This document shows positions 1-4,970 of a stretch of DNA of 5,049 nt, piece by piece. The position numbers and the translations under genes are program-made. The DNA is from CAYSBK01 sp964429265 (lineage in GTDB: Bacteria; Planctomycetota; Phycisphaerae; Sedimentisphaerales; Anaerobacaceae). Where the stretch lies: NCBI GenBank assembly GCA_964429265.1, contig CAYSBK010000165.1, positions 1 to 5,049 of the forward strand, written 5' to 3'. The first letter of the stretch is position 1. Each line of letters opens with the position of its first letter. The notes beneath the pieces were generated by a model. It saw only the letters and a list, made by a program, of their open reading frames with translations. It was not told where the DNA came from and did no database searches.

Positions 1-193
1 TGATGGCAGCCCTGATATGCTCCGGCAGCTTCGGCCAGGCGGCCGCTATTCGGGCAAGTTCAGGTTCGCAGAAGTGTTTAGGCGCATCGGCTGCGTCGGA
101 TTTTGCGCCGCCCTTTGTCAAAATCGGCGTTTTTGCCCGCGCCAGAGGGGGGTGTTCGAGTCCTGTATCGCCCAGTGGTGTAAGTTTTTGCAA
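1..193 (-). CDS. Short hypothetical ORF, 3' end beyond the window, reading antisense through a tRNA-like 3' end
   Basis: The frame is open from an upstream TGA near 288 and continues past the left edge. No ATG or GTG occurs in it; the only ordinary start is TTG at 191-193, and no Shine-Dalgarno sequence precedes it. From that TTG, 64 residues are visible. Residues 8-14 read GDTGLEH, which is what the T-arm and acceptor end of a tRNA gives when translated antisense. A basic, low-complexity linker follows (KTPILTKGGAKSDAAD, residues 21-36), then a protein-like stretch LARIAAAWPKLPEHIRAAI (residues 46-64). From memory, similar tails (GGAKS linker, then AWP-LPE-I-AAI) recur in planctomycete genomes near integrase or tRNA junctions; I could not check this. 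It may be a real small gene, a remnant, or an annotation artefact. No function can be assigned. Confidence 0.4.
   Translation of the reverse strand, partial: MQKLTPLGDTGLEHPPLARAKTPILTKGGAKSDAADAPKHFCEPELARIAAAWPKLPEHIRAAI
155..174 (+). other. Probable tRNA 3'-end remnant (T-loop plus acceptor strand)
   Basis: The 20 bases contain the T-loop signature TTCGAGTCC, followed by CTGTATCGCCCA. This resembles the 3' T-stem strand, acceptor strand and discriminator base of a tRNA-Val-like gene. The matching 5' T-stem strand (ACAGG) is missing just upstream; GGGTG is there instead. No GGGCGAT acceptor 5' half lies 70-80 nt upstream, so this is not a complete tRNA. Such 3'-end fragments are typical footprints of integration at a tRNA gene. 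The tRNA identity is inferred from recalled consensus and is uncertain. Confidence 0.4.
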
Positions 194-260
194 CCGTGCA
201 GGCAGCGCAAACCTCCGCTGTGTTATCCACCTTCGGCTTCCACGCTGACAATCCCCTCGC

Positions 261-1571
261 TTAAGCCGTGGATCTGCTCCGCTCCGTCAGGAAATAAACC
301 ACCCCACCGGCAGCCAACAATCCCCCCAGCACACCCATAGCCTTGGGCGTATGGCCCAGGGCGTATGAAATGCTGCTATACAACATAAAAACGCAACTGG
401 CACAAAAAACCACAACGGTAAACGGATAACCGCCCACCCTGTACGGCCGGTCGACCTGCGGCTCTTTCCGCCTCAGCACAAACACCGACACGCCCGTACC
501 CAGAGCGAACAACCAGAACGCCGGCGCCGCGTACAGCACCGTATCGATAAACGACCCCGCCACAACCACAATCGCCAGGCTCAGCACCCCCTGCAAGACA
601 AGGGCACCGGCCGGTGTACCGAATCGCCTGCTCCATACCCCCAGCCGACCAAACAGCCTGTGTTCGCCGCCCATCGCATAAGATATCCGCGCACCGGTAA
701 ATATCAAACCGTTCACCGCACCTAAAGTTGAAATGCACACCAAGACGCTTATAGCATTGCCCGCCAACCGCGGCAGCACGGTTGTGATTGCATCTGCCGC
801 AACCGCCTGCGACCTTACCATTCCTTCATAGCCCAGGCAACGCAGGAACGCACCATTAACCAGAACGTACAGCGCCATAACCGCCGACGTCCCCGTAACA
901 AGCGCCCGAACGATGTTCCGTTCCGGCCGCTTCACCTCGGCCGCCACGTACGCCATCTCGTTCCACCCGCCGTAAGTAAAGAGAACCAGAATCAACGCAA
1001 GCTGCAGCCCTCTGGCGCTAAACTCAAGATCACCGCCGCCGGCCTGCCCGCCCGGCGACAGCACGCCCGCCACGATAATAAAGACCAGGCCCGCCGCCTT
1101 GAGCGAGGTAAGGATATTCTGTGTCCACTTACCCTCTTTAACGCCGATGATATTGATGCCGGTAAGCAAAACGATCACAACGGCCGAGTAAACCATGCTG
1201 CTGTGCTCAAAAGCATAAAGCCTGCTTGCATACCGCCCGAAAATAAATCCCATCAGCGCAATATCTGCAGGCCTCATAAGCACAACCTGCGACCAGCCGA
1301 ACATATAGCCCGCCCACCTGCCGTAAGCTCGGCTCAGATACACGTAGTCTCCGCCTTCTCGCGGATATGCCGTCGCCAGCTCCGCGTAGCAAAGTGCCCC
1401 CGCAAGCGCCAGCAAACCTCCCACGACCCATATCAACAGAGTCCCCCACCAGCTGCCCATAGACGCCGCCACCATCGGGGCCGTTTCATAAATCCCCGCC
1501 CCGATGATAATCCCCACGATTACGCACGTGGAGTCGAAAAGACCAAGCTCTTTCTTTGGAACGGATTCCAT
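261..1571 (-). CDS. APC-superfamily amino acid permease (SteT/LAT-like)
   Basis: This is an inner-membrane protein of 436 residues with about twelve hydrophobic segments, at roughly 14-33, 42-62, 86-117, 127-144, 155-172, 188-209, 223-243, 270-297, 321-338, 343-366, 383-403 and 409-428. Family landmarks are visible. IIIGAGIY at 21-28 is the unwound, substrate-binding part of helix 1. YAEL...P-EGGDYVYL...AYG at 62-84 is the conserved loop after helix 2. FTYGGWNEM at 198-206 lies in helix 6 and is followed by AEVKRPERN (211-219). NGLIFTGARISYAM at 287-300 and DRPYRVGGYP at 374-383 are also typical. The length is normal for the family. I chose the ATG at 1571 because GGAAGA lies 6 nt upstream and the conserved N-terminus (KKELGLFDS) begins there. 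A GTG at 1613 would add 14 poorly conserved residues. Substrate (neutral amino acids, serine/threonine exchange or other) cannot be read from sequence. It is transcribed alone, from the promoter at 1765-1793. No clear terminator is seen after its TAA. Confidence 0.93.
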   Translation of the reverse strand: MESVPKKELGLFDSTCVIVGIIIGAGIYETAPMVAASMGSWWGTLLIWVVGGLLALAGALCYAELATAYPREGGDYVYLSRAYGRWAGYMFGWSQVVLMRPADIALMGFIFGRYASRLYAFEHSSMVYSAVVIVLLTGINIIGVKEGKWTQNILTSLKAAGLVFIIVAGVLSPGGQAGGGDLEFSARGLQLALILVLFTYGGWNEMAYVAAEVKRPERNIVRALVTGTSAVMALYVLVNGAFLRCLGYEGMVRSQAVAADAITTVLPRLAGNAISVLVCISTLGAVNGLIFTGARISYAMGGEHRLFGRLGVWSRRFGTPAGALVLQGVLSLAIVVVAGSFIDTVLYAAPAFWLFALGTGVSVFVLRRKEPQVDRPYRVGGYPFTVVVFCASCVFMLYSSISYALGHTPKAMGVLGGLLAAGGVVYFLTERSRSTA

Positions 1572-1586
1572 CAGAAATCTTCCACC
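1572..1586 (-). promoter_or_regulatory. Ribosome binding site that decides the permease start
   Basis: On the minus strand the sequence GGTGGAAGATTTCTG directly precedes the ATG at 1571. Its GGAAGA core (1578-1583) sits 6 nt from the start codon. This supports the 436-residue form over the GTG start at 1613, which is preceded only by GGGG at a similar distance. Confidence 0.55.
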
Positions 1587-1758
1587 CGAAGCCGCCCCGG
1601 CACAAACCCGCACCGGTTACCCCGACGCCACTGTCGTTTCCAGCCGGATGTTACGGCTCAGGCTTCTCTCGGCGGCCGGCCGCATCACGTCTCTTCGCCC
1701 GCATCGACCTGTCGCCGAAAACGTACCCGCCGACGCCGCCGCGCTGTTGATCATATCG
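1572..1758 (-). promoter_or_regulatory. GC-rich 5' leader of the permease gene, about 187 nt
   Basis: The leader is delimited by the transcription start predicted about 7 nt after the -10 box (near 1758) and by the ATG at 1571. It contains a perfect 12-bp palindrome, GCGGCCGGCCGC, at 1672-1683. It also contains a possible hairpin near 1600-1620, with CCGG on both sides of a G/T-rich loop. I compared it by eye with the usual amino-acid-related leaders (lysine, glycine, SAM and ydaO-type riboswitches) and found no match. No gene is seen here. Small minus-strand frames cross the promoter and terminator and are not credible. Confidence 0.35.
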
Positions 1759-1764
1759 CGGGCA

Positions 1765-1793
1765 AGTATCCGAACCTTGTCGCCGTTCGTCAA
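1765..1793 (-). promoter_or_regulatory. Sigma70-type promoter of the permease gene
   Basis: On the minus strand, TTGACG (-35, 5 of 6 consensus bases, 1788-1793) is separated by 17 bp from GATACT (-10, 4 of 6, 1765-1770). It begins about 20 bp after the terminator of the upstream unit and points at the permease. This placement makes a chance match less likely. Confidence 0.6.
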
Positions 1794-1813
1794 GCCGATC
1801 GCAAAGTTTCCTG

Positions 1814-1851
1814 CAAAAAGCTGCCGGCAGAATCACCCGGCCTGCCGGCAG
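1814..1851 (-). terminator. Strong intrinsic terminator ending the PEP-CTERM transcription unit
   Basis: Two identical copies of the self-complementary decamer CTGCCGGCAG (1842-1851 and 1821-1830) can pair as a perfect 10-bp, GC-rich stem around an 11-nt loop. On the minus strand the stem is followed by C and then five T (1815-1819). It lies about 170 nt downstream of the stop codon of the PEP-CTERM gene and just upstream of the permease promoter, so it insulates the two units. On the plus strand no T-run follows the stem, so it works in one direction only. Confidence 0.85.
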
Positions 1852-1857
1852 TATCGC

Positions 1858-1927
1858 CGTTACGCCGACACAAGCGAAGCATCCTGCACGTGTCCCCCCA
1901 CGTTACGCCCGGCGCAGCAAAGCATCC
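1858..1927. repeat. Pair of imperfect 27-bp direct repeats
   Basis: Repeat copies lie at 1858-1884 and 1901-1927, with start points 43 bp apart. Both begin CGTTACGCC and end AAGCATCC on the plus strand, with AGC conserved between them and a variable middle; about 20 of 27 positions agree. They occupy the stretch between the PEP-CTERM stop codon and its terminator (1852-2021), where no gene is visible. The copy at 1901-1927 with its flank can form a CCCGG/CCGGG hairpin; the other cannot. The origin could be a local duplication, a dispersed repeat family or a binding-site pair. Confidence 0.5.
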
Positions 1928-2021
1928 GGGCTGCAAGTGCAGAGTAATGCTCAGCTCCGGCCGGGCCTCGGGACGGATGGAACCGGCCCCCGGATTTGCT
2001 GCTGCAGTCCGGCAGCGTCCA

Positions 2022-2693
2022 TCATCGCCGTTTTCTGCGCCGCCCGGCCAACAGCACACCACCGACACCAAGCAACACACAGCTTGCCGGTTCCGGGGCC
2101 GCGACCGATAGTTGCGACGAATAGTCGCCGCCTTCAGCTTCAAAGTCGATCAACGCGTAGAGTTTCAGTTGGTAGGTTGGACCCAACTCGAGGTCGTAGC
2201 CCAGCACGGAATCGGCAATCCAGGTTTTGGGCCACGGCCCCGGCGGCCCCGGGTCACCTCGCCATTCATAGGAATCGATCGGCACCGGGTTGCCCGGGTC
2301 GGTAACGTCGGCCAGTTCGAAACCCGCCCTTGCCTCGAAACCGTCTCCGCCGCCAATGCCCTGGCCCGTGAACGTCAGCCACAGCGTGTCCTGTGCGGGC
2401 ATCTCGAATGTCACCAGTGACTCGGCATAGGCCCATCGGGCCGTATAGTCGCCCCGCCCCTCGGCCAAGACGCTGAACGCATCGGCCGTGCCGGATGCGT
2501 AGTTGCCCGGGCCCTCTGGATTTCCTGCATAACCGGTGGCCGGGATGGGAGGATTACTGTCGTAAAACTCCTGGTCGCCCGCGGCGCCTTCAACGTGCAG
2601 GCTTACGTCGGTGATTGTTATGTGCGCCGATAACCTCGGCGGATTCCCCAGCACGATCAACAATAAGCCAAGTCCAAGGCAGAGTCGCTTCAT
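2022..2693 (-). CDS. Exported PEP-CTERM sorting-domain protein
   Basis: The product has 223 residues. Residues 1-23 form a signal peptide (MKRLCLG start, hydrophobic core LGLLLIVLG, likely cut after LSA). The mature part is acidic and rich in Gly, Pro, Asp and aromatic residues, with alternating beta-like segments such as DTLWLTFTG and YQLKLYALIDF, and almost no lysine. The C-terminus is a textbook PEP-CTERM tail: PEP at 200-202, a short hydrophobic helix at about 204-217, then RRRKRR at 218-223. In known systems this tail is recognised by exosortase, and the protein ends up at the surface or in the extracellular matrix. The body matches no family I can name; a carbohydrate- or matrix-binding beta-sandwich is a guess. 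The start is supported by GGGGAG 4 nt upstream of the ATG. No exosortase gene is in the window; these substrates are usually scattered singly. The gene has its own promoter and terminator. Confidence 0.9.
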   Translation of the reverse strand: MKRLCLGLGLLLIVLGNPPRLSAHITITDVSLHVEGAAGDQEFYDSNPPIPATGYAGNPEGPGNYASGTADAFSVLAEGRGDYTARWAYAESLVTFEMPAQDTLWLTFTGQGIGGGDGFEARAGFELADVTDPGNPVPIDSYEWRGDPGPPGPWPKTWIADSVLGYDLELGPTYQLKLYALIDFEAEGGDYSSQLSVAAPEPASCVLLGVGGVLLAGRRRKRR

Positions 2694-2965
2694 TTTTCTC
2701 CCCTACGAATACGCAGTGCAATCTGTTTATTTCAGCATTCTCGATTCTGAAGGTCCCTTCACAAAAAGCTGACGGACCGAAGAAGCAAAAATGCTTTTAA
2801 ACTCCTGTTCGGACTGCACGTTCACCCTTGCTGTACCTGCAGGTGCTTACCGCACGGGGCGATTTCGAGGCGGTGGTGTGGCTATGGTCTACCCCTCCAT
2901 ATTTATCGGTCGCCGGTTTCGTGACAGGCCCCGCATCCATCATCGCCCGGCTGTTTCCAGGCATT
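2694..2965 (-). promoter_or_regulatory. Long, possibly structured 5' leader of the PEP-CTERM gene
   Basis: The predicted transcription start (near 2965) lies about 270 nt before the ATG. In the transcript, GGGCGAU (2942-2948) and AUCGCCC (2857-2863) are exact complements and can close a 92-nt domain. Inside it, UAUGG/CCAUA (2883-2901) can form a hairpin with a 9-nt loop. Just after it, GUGC/GCAC (2843-2855) and AAGCA/UGCUU (near 2784-2797) can form two more. I matched it to no riboswitch or small-RNA class I know (GEMM, purine, THF, cobalamin, TPP and 6S were considered). No credible protein frame occupies it. Whether this is a regulatory leader, an independent small RNA or an unstructured spacer is open. 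Confidence 0.35.
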
Positions 2966-2971
2966 GGTTGC

Positions 2972-3000
2972 AGTGTACCTTAAACCGGCTCCATTGTCAA
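2972..3000 (-). promoter_or_regulatory. Sigma70-type promoter of the PEP-CTERM gene
   Basis: A perfect TTGACA (-35, minus strand, 2995-3000) is followed after exactly 17 bp by TACACT (-10, 4 of 6, 2972-2977). This is the best promoter match in the window. It points at the PEP-CTERM gene. A weaker -10-like TATACT lies upstream at 3089-3094 but lacks a well-spaced -35. Confidence 0.65.
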
Positions 3001-3159
3001 GCGATTTCCGGACAGGTGCTTGTGAGTTTTCAACAAGATCAGCCGGGCCGACGACTAAGGCCGGAATCGCCACCGCCGCCGGCTTTTCAGTATACAACAT
3101 TACCGCAATCCTTTGTCGTAAAATGAAAAAGACCCTCCTCCTGCATCACCCTTTTAGAC
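3001..3159. other. Intergenic stretch downstream of the fucosidase; no gene seen
   Basis: This stretch lies between the fucosidase stop codon and the promoter at 2972-3000. I see no credible coding frame and no convincing intrinsic terminator. A bulged CCGGCC/GGCCCGG pairing near 3040-3065 is not followed by a T-run, and the T-run near 3125 has no GC-rich stem before it. Fucosidase transcription may therefore end by another mechanism or read into the next unit. Confidence 0.4.
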
Positions 3160-4665
3160 TTATCCCAGCCGGCCCAATAGCCTGCCGTTGAGTCTTATCT
3201 TCAGCACGTATGCATAGTCGCAGGGCTTTTGCTGCGGCATTTCGACGGTAAGCCCCGACGCATCGCGCTTCCACTTCAGCGCTACCCCGTCGCCCAGCAT
3301 ACGAATATCGCGAATCCCACCCTTGCAGAGGTACGTCCTGGTGCTCAGCGACGAAATGTTCACCTTCTGCCCGGGCCAGGCCAGGCAGATGGCGTACAAC
3401 ACGTTCGGCTTGGTGGTAAACCGGATGTCGCCGGGCTTGTAGGTTATCATTTTGTTCTTTCGCTCGGTCTGGTGGCCGCTGCGGGGAACCGTCGGGCCTT
3501 CGCCGAACGTGTGCCACGGCCGCGTGCCGTAGATCGCCTCGCCGTTGAGCCGCAGCCACCTGCCGATGCCCAGCAGGATTTGTTTCGCCGGTTCGGGAAT
3601 CGTGCCGTCGGCCTTCGGCCCGACGTTCAAAAGCAGCACGCCGTTCTTGCTGACAATGTCCACCAGGTCGTCCACGAGTGAATCGGTCGACTTGAACTCG
3701 TCATCCTCGATATATCCCCAGGATTTTCTGCTTACCGACGTGTCCGTCTGCCAGACCATGAAGCGTATGCCGCCCAGCTTCCCCCGCTCCAGGTCCAGCA
3801 CCGCCGCACCGTCGGGAAAGGCATCCATCTTGTAGTTCAGCACCACGGGCTTGCCCCACTCGATACCCTTGTTGTAGTAATAGGCGGCTATCTTTCTTCG
3901 GTATGGCTCGAAGGGGGCGCGGTTGAACCCGAAGTCGAACCACAAAACCGACGGCTGGTACTTATCGACGATCTCCTTTGTCCGCGCGTACCAGTGCTCG
4001 AGGAATTCAGCGCTGGCGGGCGTATCCTCGCTGTGAGGGGTGTTGTACAGGTCGTAGTAGCGCGGGTCGTTGGTGTCGAACCGGTCGTCGTGGGGATAGT
4101 AGCGCCAGTTGTGCGCGTAATGCGTCGATGCGCCCAGCTTCATACCGTGCTTCCGAACCGCAGCGCCCAGCTCGCCGAGCACGTCGCGGTGCGGACCCAT
4201 ATCGACGCTGTTCCACCGGGTATGGCTGGAGGCATACATCGCAAAGCCGTCGTGGTGCTCGGCCACGGGAACCACGAACCTCGCACCGGCATCGGCGAAC
4301 AGCTTCGCCCAGGCATCCGGGTCCCACCGCTCGGCCTTGAACAGCGGAACGAAATCCTTGTAGCCGAACTTCGACTGGTCGCCCCACGTTTCCTTGTGGT
4401 ACTTGAAGAAGCGGGACTTTTCGCGGTACATATGCCGGGGATACCACTCCGTCCCACGTGCCGGCACCGCGTAAACGCCCCAGTGGATGAATATGCCGAA
4501 CTTTGCGTCCTTGTACCACCGCGGAACACGGTAGCGCTTCAGCGATTCCCACGTAGGCTCATAAAGGCCCTGTCCCTCCTGCCGGCGGTCTTCTGCGAAA
4601 CCGACACGATTGCCCACCGCCAGGAATCCGACCACCACAGCCAACAACCAGCATCTTACCGTCAT
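3160..4665 (-). CDS. Exported alpha-L-fucosidase, glycoside hydrolase family 29
   Basis: This enzyme of 501 residues removes terminal alpha-L-fucose from glycans (EC 3.2.1.51 type) by a retaining mechanism. Residues 1-24 are a signal peptide (likely cut after GFA), placing it in the periplasm or outside. The catalytic barrel covers about 40-385, with family landmarks HWG (61-63), EWY (73-75), HHDGF (137-141) and LWFDFGF (241-247), in which Asp244 is the expected nucleophile. WQTDTSVSRKSWGY (305-318) and LLLNVGPKADGTIPE (344-358) are also typical. Glu293, in DLERG, is a candidate acid/base, but that residue varies in GH29, so this is a guess. A C-terminal beta-sandwich follows (about 400-495). 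The length is usual for the family and no key motif is missing. The start is supported by GGAG 7 nt before the ATG. No other carbohydrate gene is in the window, so the natural substrate (fucan, fucosylated glycan or plant xyloglucan) is unknown. Confidence 0.95.
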   Translation of the reverse strand: MTVRCWLLAVVVGFLAVGNRVGFAEDRRQEGQGLYEPTWESLKRYRVPRWYKDAKFGIFIHWGVYAVPARGTEWYPRHMYREKSRFFKYHKETWGDQSKFGYKDFVPLFKAERWDPDAWAKLFADAGARFVVPVAEHHDGFAMYASSHTRWNSVDMGPHRDVLGELGAAVRKHGMKLGASTHYAHNWRYYPHDDRFDTNDPRYYDLYNTPHSEDTPASAEFLEHWYARTKEIVDKYQPSVLWFDFGFNRAPFEPYRRKIAAYYYNKGIEWGKPVVLNYKMDAFPDGAAVLDLERGKLGGIRFMVWQTDTSVSRKSWGYIEDDEFKSTDSLVDDLVDIVSKNGVLLLNVGPKADGTIPEPAKQILLGIGRWLRLNGEAIYGTRPWHTFGEGPTVPRSGHQTERKNKMITYKPGDIRFTTKPNVLYAICLAWPGQKVNISSLSTRTYLCKGGIRDIRMLGDGVALKWKRDASGLTVEMPQQKPCDYAYVLKIRLNGRLLGRLG

Positions 4666-4721
4666 CGCAATACTCCAGAAAAGTTATGCATCTGCTGCGA
4701 CCCGTTACGCTGTCGCGGCCA

Positions 4722-4749
4722 AGTGTAATCATCATCAGCACTTTGTCCA
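4722..4749 (-). promoter_or_regulatory. Sigma70-type promoter of the fucosidase gene
   Basis: On the minus strand, TGGACA (-35, 5 of 6, 4744-4749) and TACACT (-10, 4 of 6, 4722-4727) are separated by 16 bp. The -10 box is identical to that of the PEP-CTERM promoter. The predicted start near 4715 gives a short leader of about 50 nt. Confidence 0.5.
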
Positions 4750-4894
4750 GCGGCGATTTCGCCCCCGCCGGTCGGCGCGGACTTCGATCAAATGCGCAGG
4801 TGGAATTTCCTCAGACTTCCGTCACGCCAAAATTCTTTAACCCCTTTCCCCACAAGGACTTACGCTCGGCCGACGTTCCGCCGAATGCCGAAAT

Positions 4895-4912
4895 TTGCGC
4901 ACAAACGCGCAA
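4895..4912. repeat. Perfect 6-bp inverted repeat, possible operator
   Basis: TTGCGC (4895-4900) and GCGCAA (4907-4912) are exact reverse complements around a 6-bp spacer ACAAAC. It lies about 60 bp before the start of the rightward gene, in the only region able to hold its promoter. A dimeric regulator could bind it, but a 6-bp arm is short enough to occur by chance. Confidence 0.3.
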
Positions 4913-4957
4913 GTCGGCCCAATAGTGGAAGGACACTGCTGCCGGTGCGCGCCCAGC

Positions 4958-4962
4958 AGGAG
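4958..4962 (+). promoter_or_regulatory. Ribosome binding site of the rightward partial gene
   Basis: AGGAG lies 8 nt before the ATG at 4971, which is ideal spacing. This is the main evidence that a real gene starts there. Confidence 0.55.
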
Positions 4963-4970
4963 CACAGACG

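Larger units (their letters stand above)
4750..4970. other. Divergent intergenic region; no gene seen
   Basis: This is the upstream side of the fucosidase promoter and must carry the control region of the rightward gene at 4971. GGCGATTTCGCC near 4751-4762 can form a small hairpin. A TTGCGC/GCGCAA inverted repeat is listed separately. Short frames here have no ribosome binding site and overlap one another. I found no well-spaced rightward -35/-10 pair. Confidence 0.4.

Noticed and set aside
1203..2111. A 302-residue plus-strand frame antisense to the permease and its upstream region.
   Set aside because: It is rich in Arg, Pro, His and Ser with no domain-like pattern. It crosses a clear terminator, a promoter and two real genes, and is typical of an antisense shadow in GC-rich DNA.
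1790..2143. A 117-residue minus-strand frame overlapping the PEP-CTERM 3' end.
   Set aside because: It is out of frame with the real gene, runs through the terminator stem and into the -35 box of the permease promoter, and has no protein-like pattern.
2785..2800. Hairpin AAGCA/TGCTT with flanking T residues, as a possible terminator.
   Set aside because: The stem is only 5 bp and AT-rich. On the minus strand no T-run follows, and on the plus strand no upstream gene needs it.
2857..2948. The 92-nt domain closed by GGGCGAU/AUCGCCC, considered as a complete tRNA.
   Set aside because: It has no T-loop (TTCGAxTC) before the 3' strand, no D-arm pattern and no 7-nt anticodon loop in register.
2903..3100. 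A 65-residue minus-strand frame starting MLYTEKPAAV and containing CGACH, which fits the CxxCH haem-binding pattern.
   Set aside because: It overlaps the promoter at 2972-3000, has no signal peptide and only a weak ribosome binding site. A single CxxCH in a short frame is expected by chance.
3089..3118. TATACT -10-like box upstream of the PEP-CTERM promoter.
   Set aside because: The best -35-like sequence (ACGACA) is 19 bp away and matches poorly; the promoter at 2972-3000 is far better.
3120..3159. T-run on the minus strand downstream of the fucosidase, as its terminator.
   Set aside because: Only an AAAAG/CTTTT pairing around a loop of about 20 nt is possible, with no GC-rich stem.
3994..4728. 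A 244-residue plus-strand frame antisense to the fucosidase (VVQVVVARVVGVEPVVVG-like start).
   Set aside because: It lies almost entirely opposite a well-supported GH29 gene, its composition mirrors the codons of that gene, and it shows no motif.
4751..4762. GGCGATTTCGCC hairpin near the fucosidase promoter, considered as an operator.
   Set aside because: It is short and GC-rich, with no second copy placed near a promoter.
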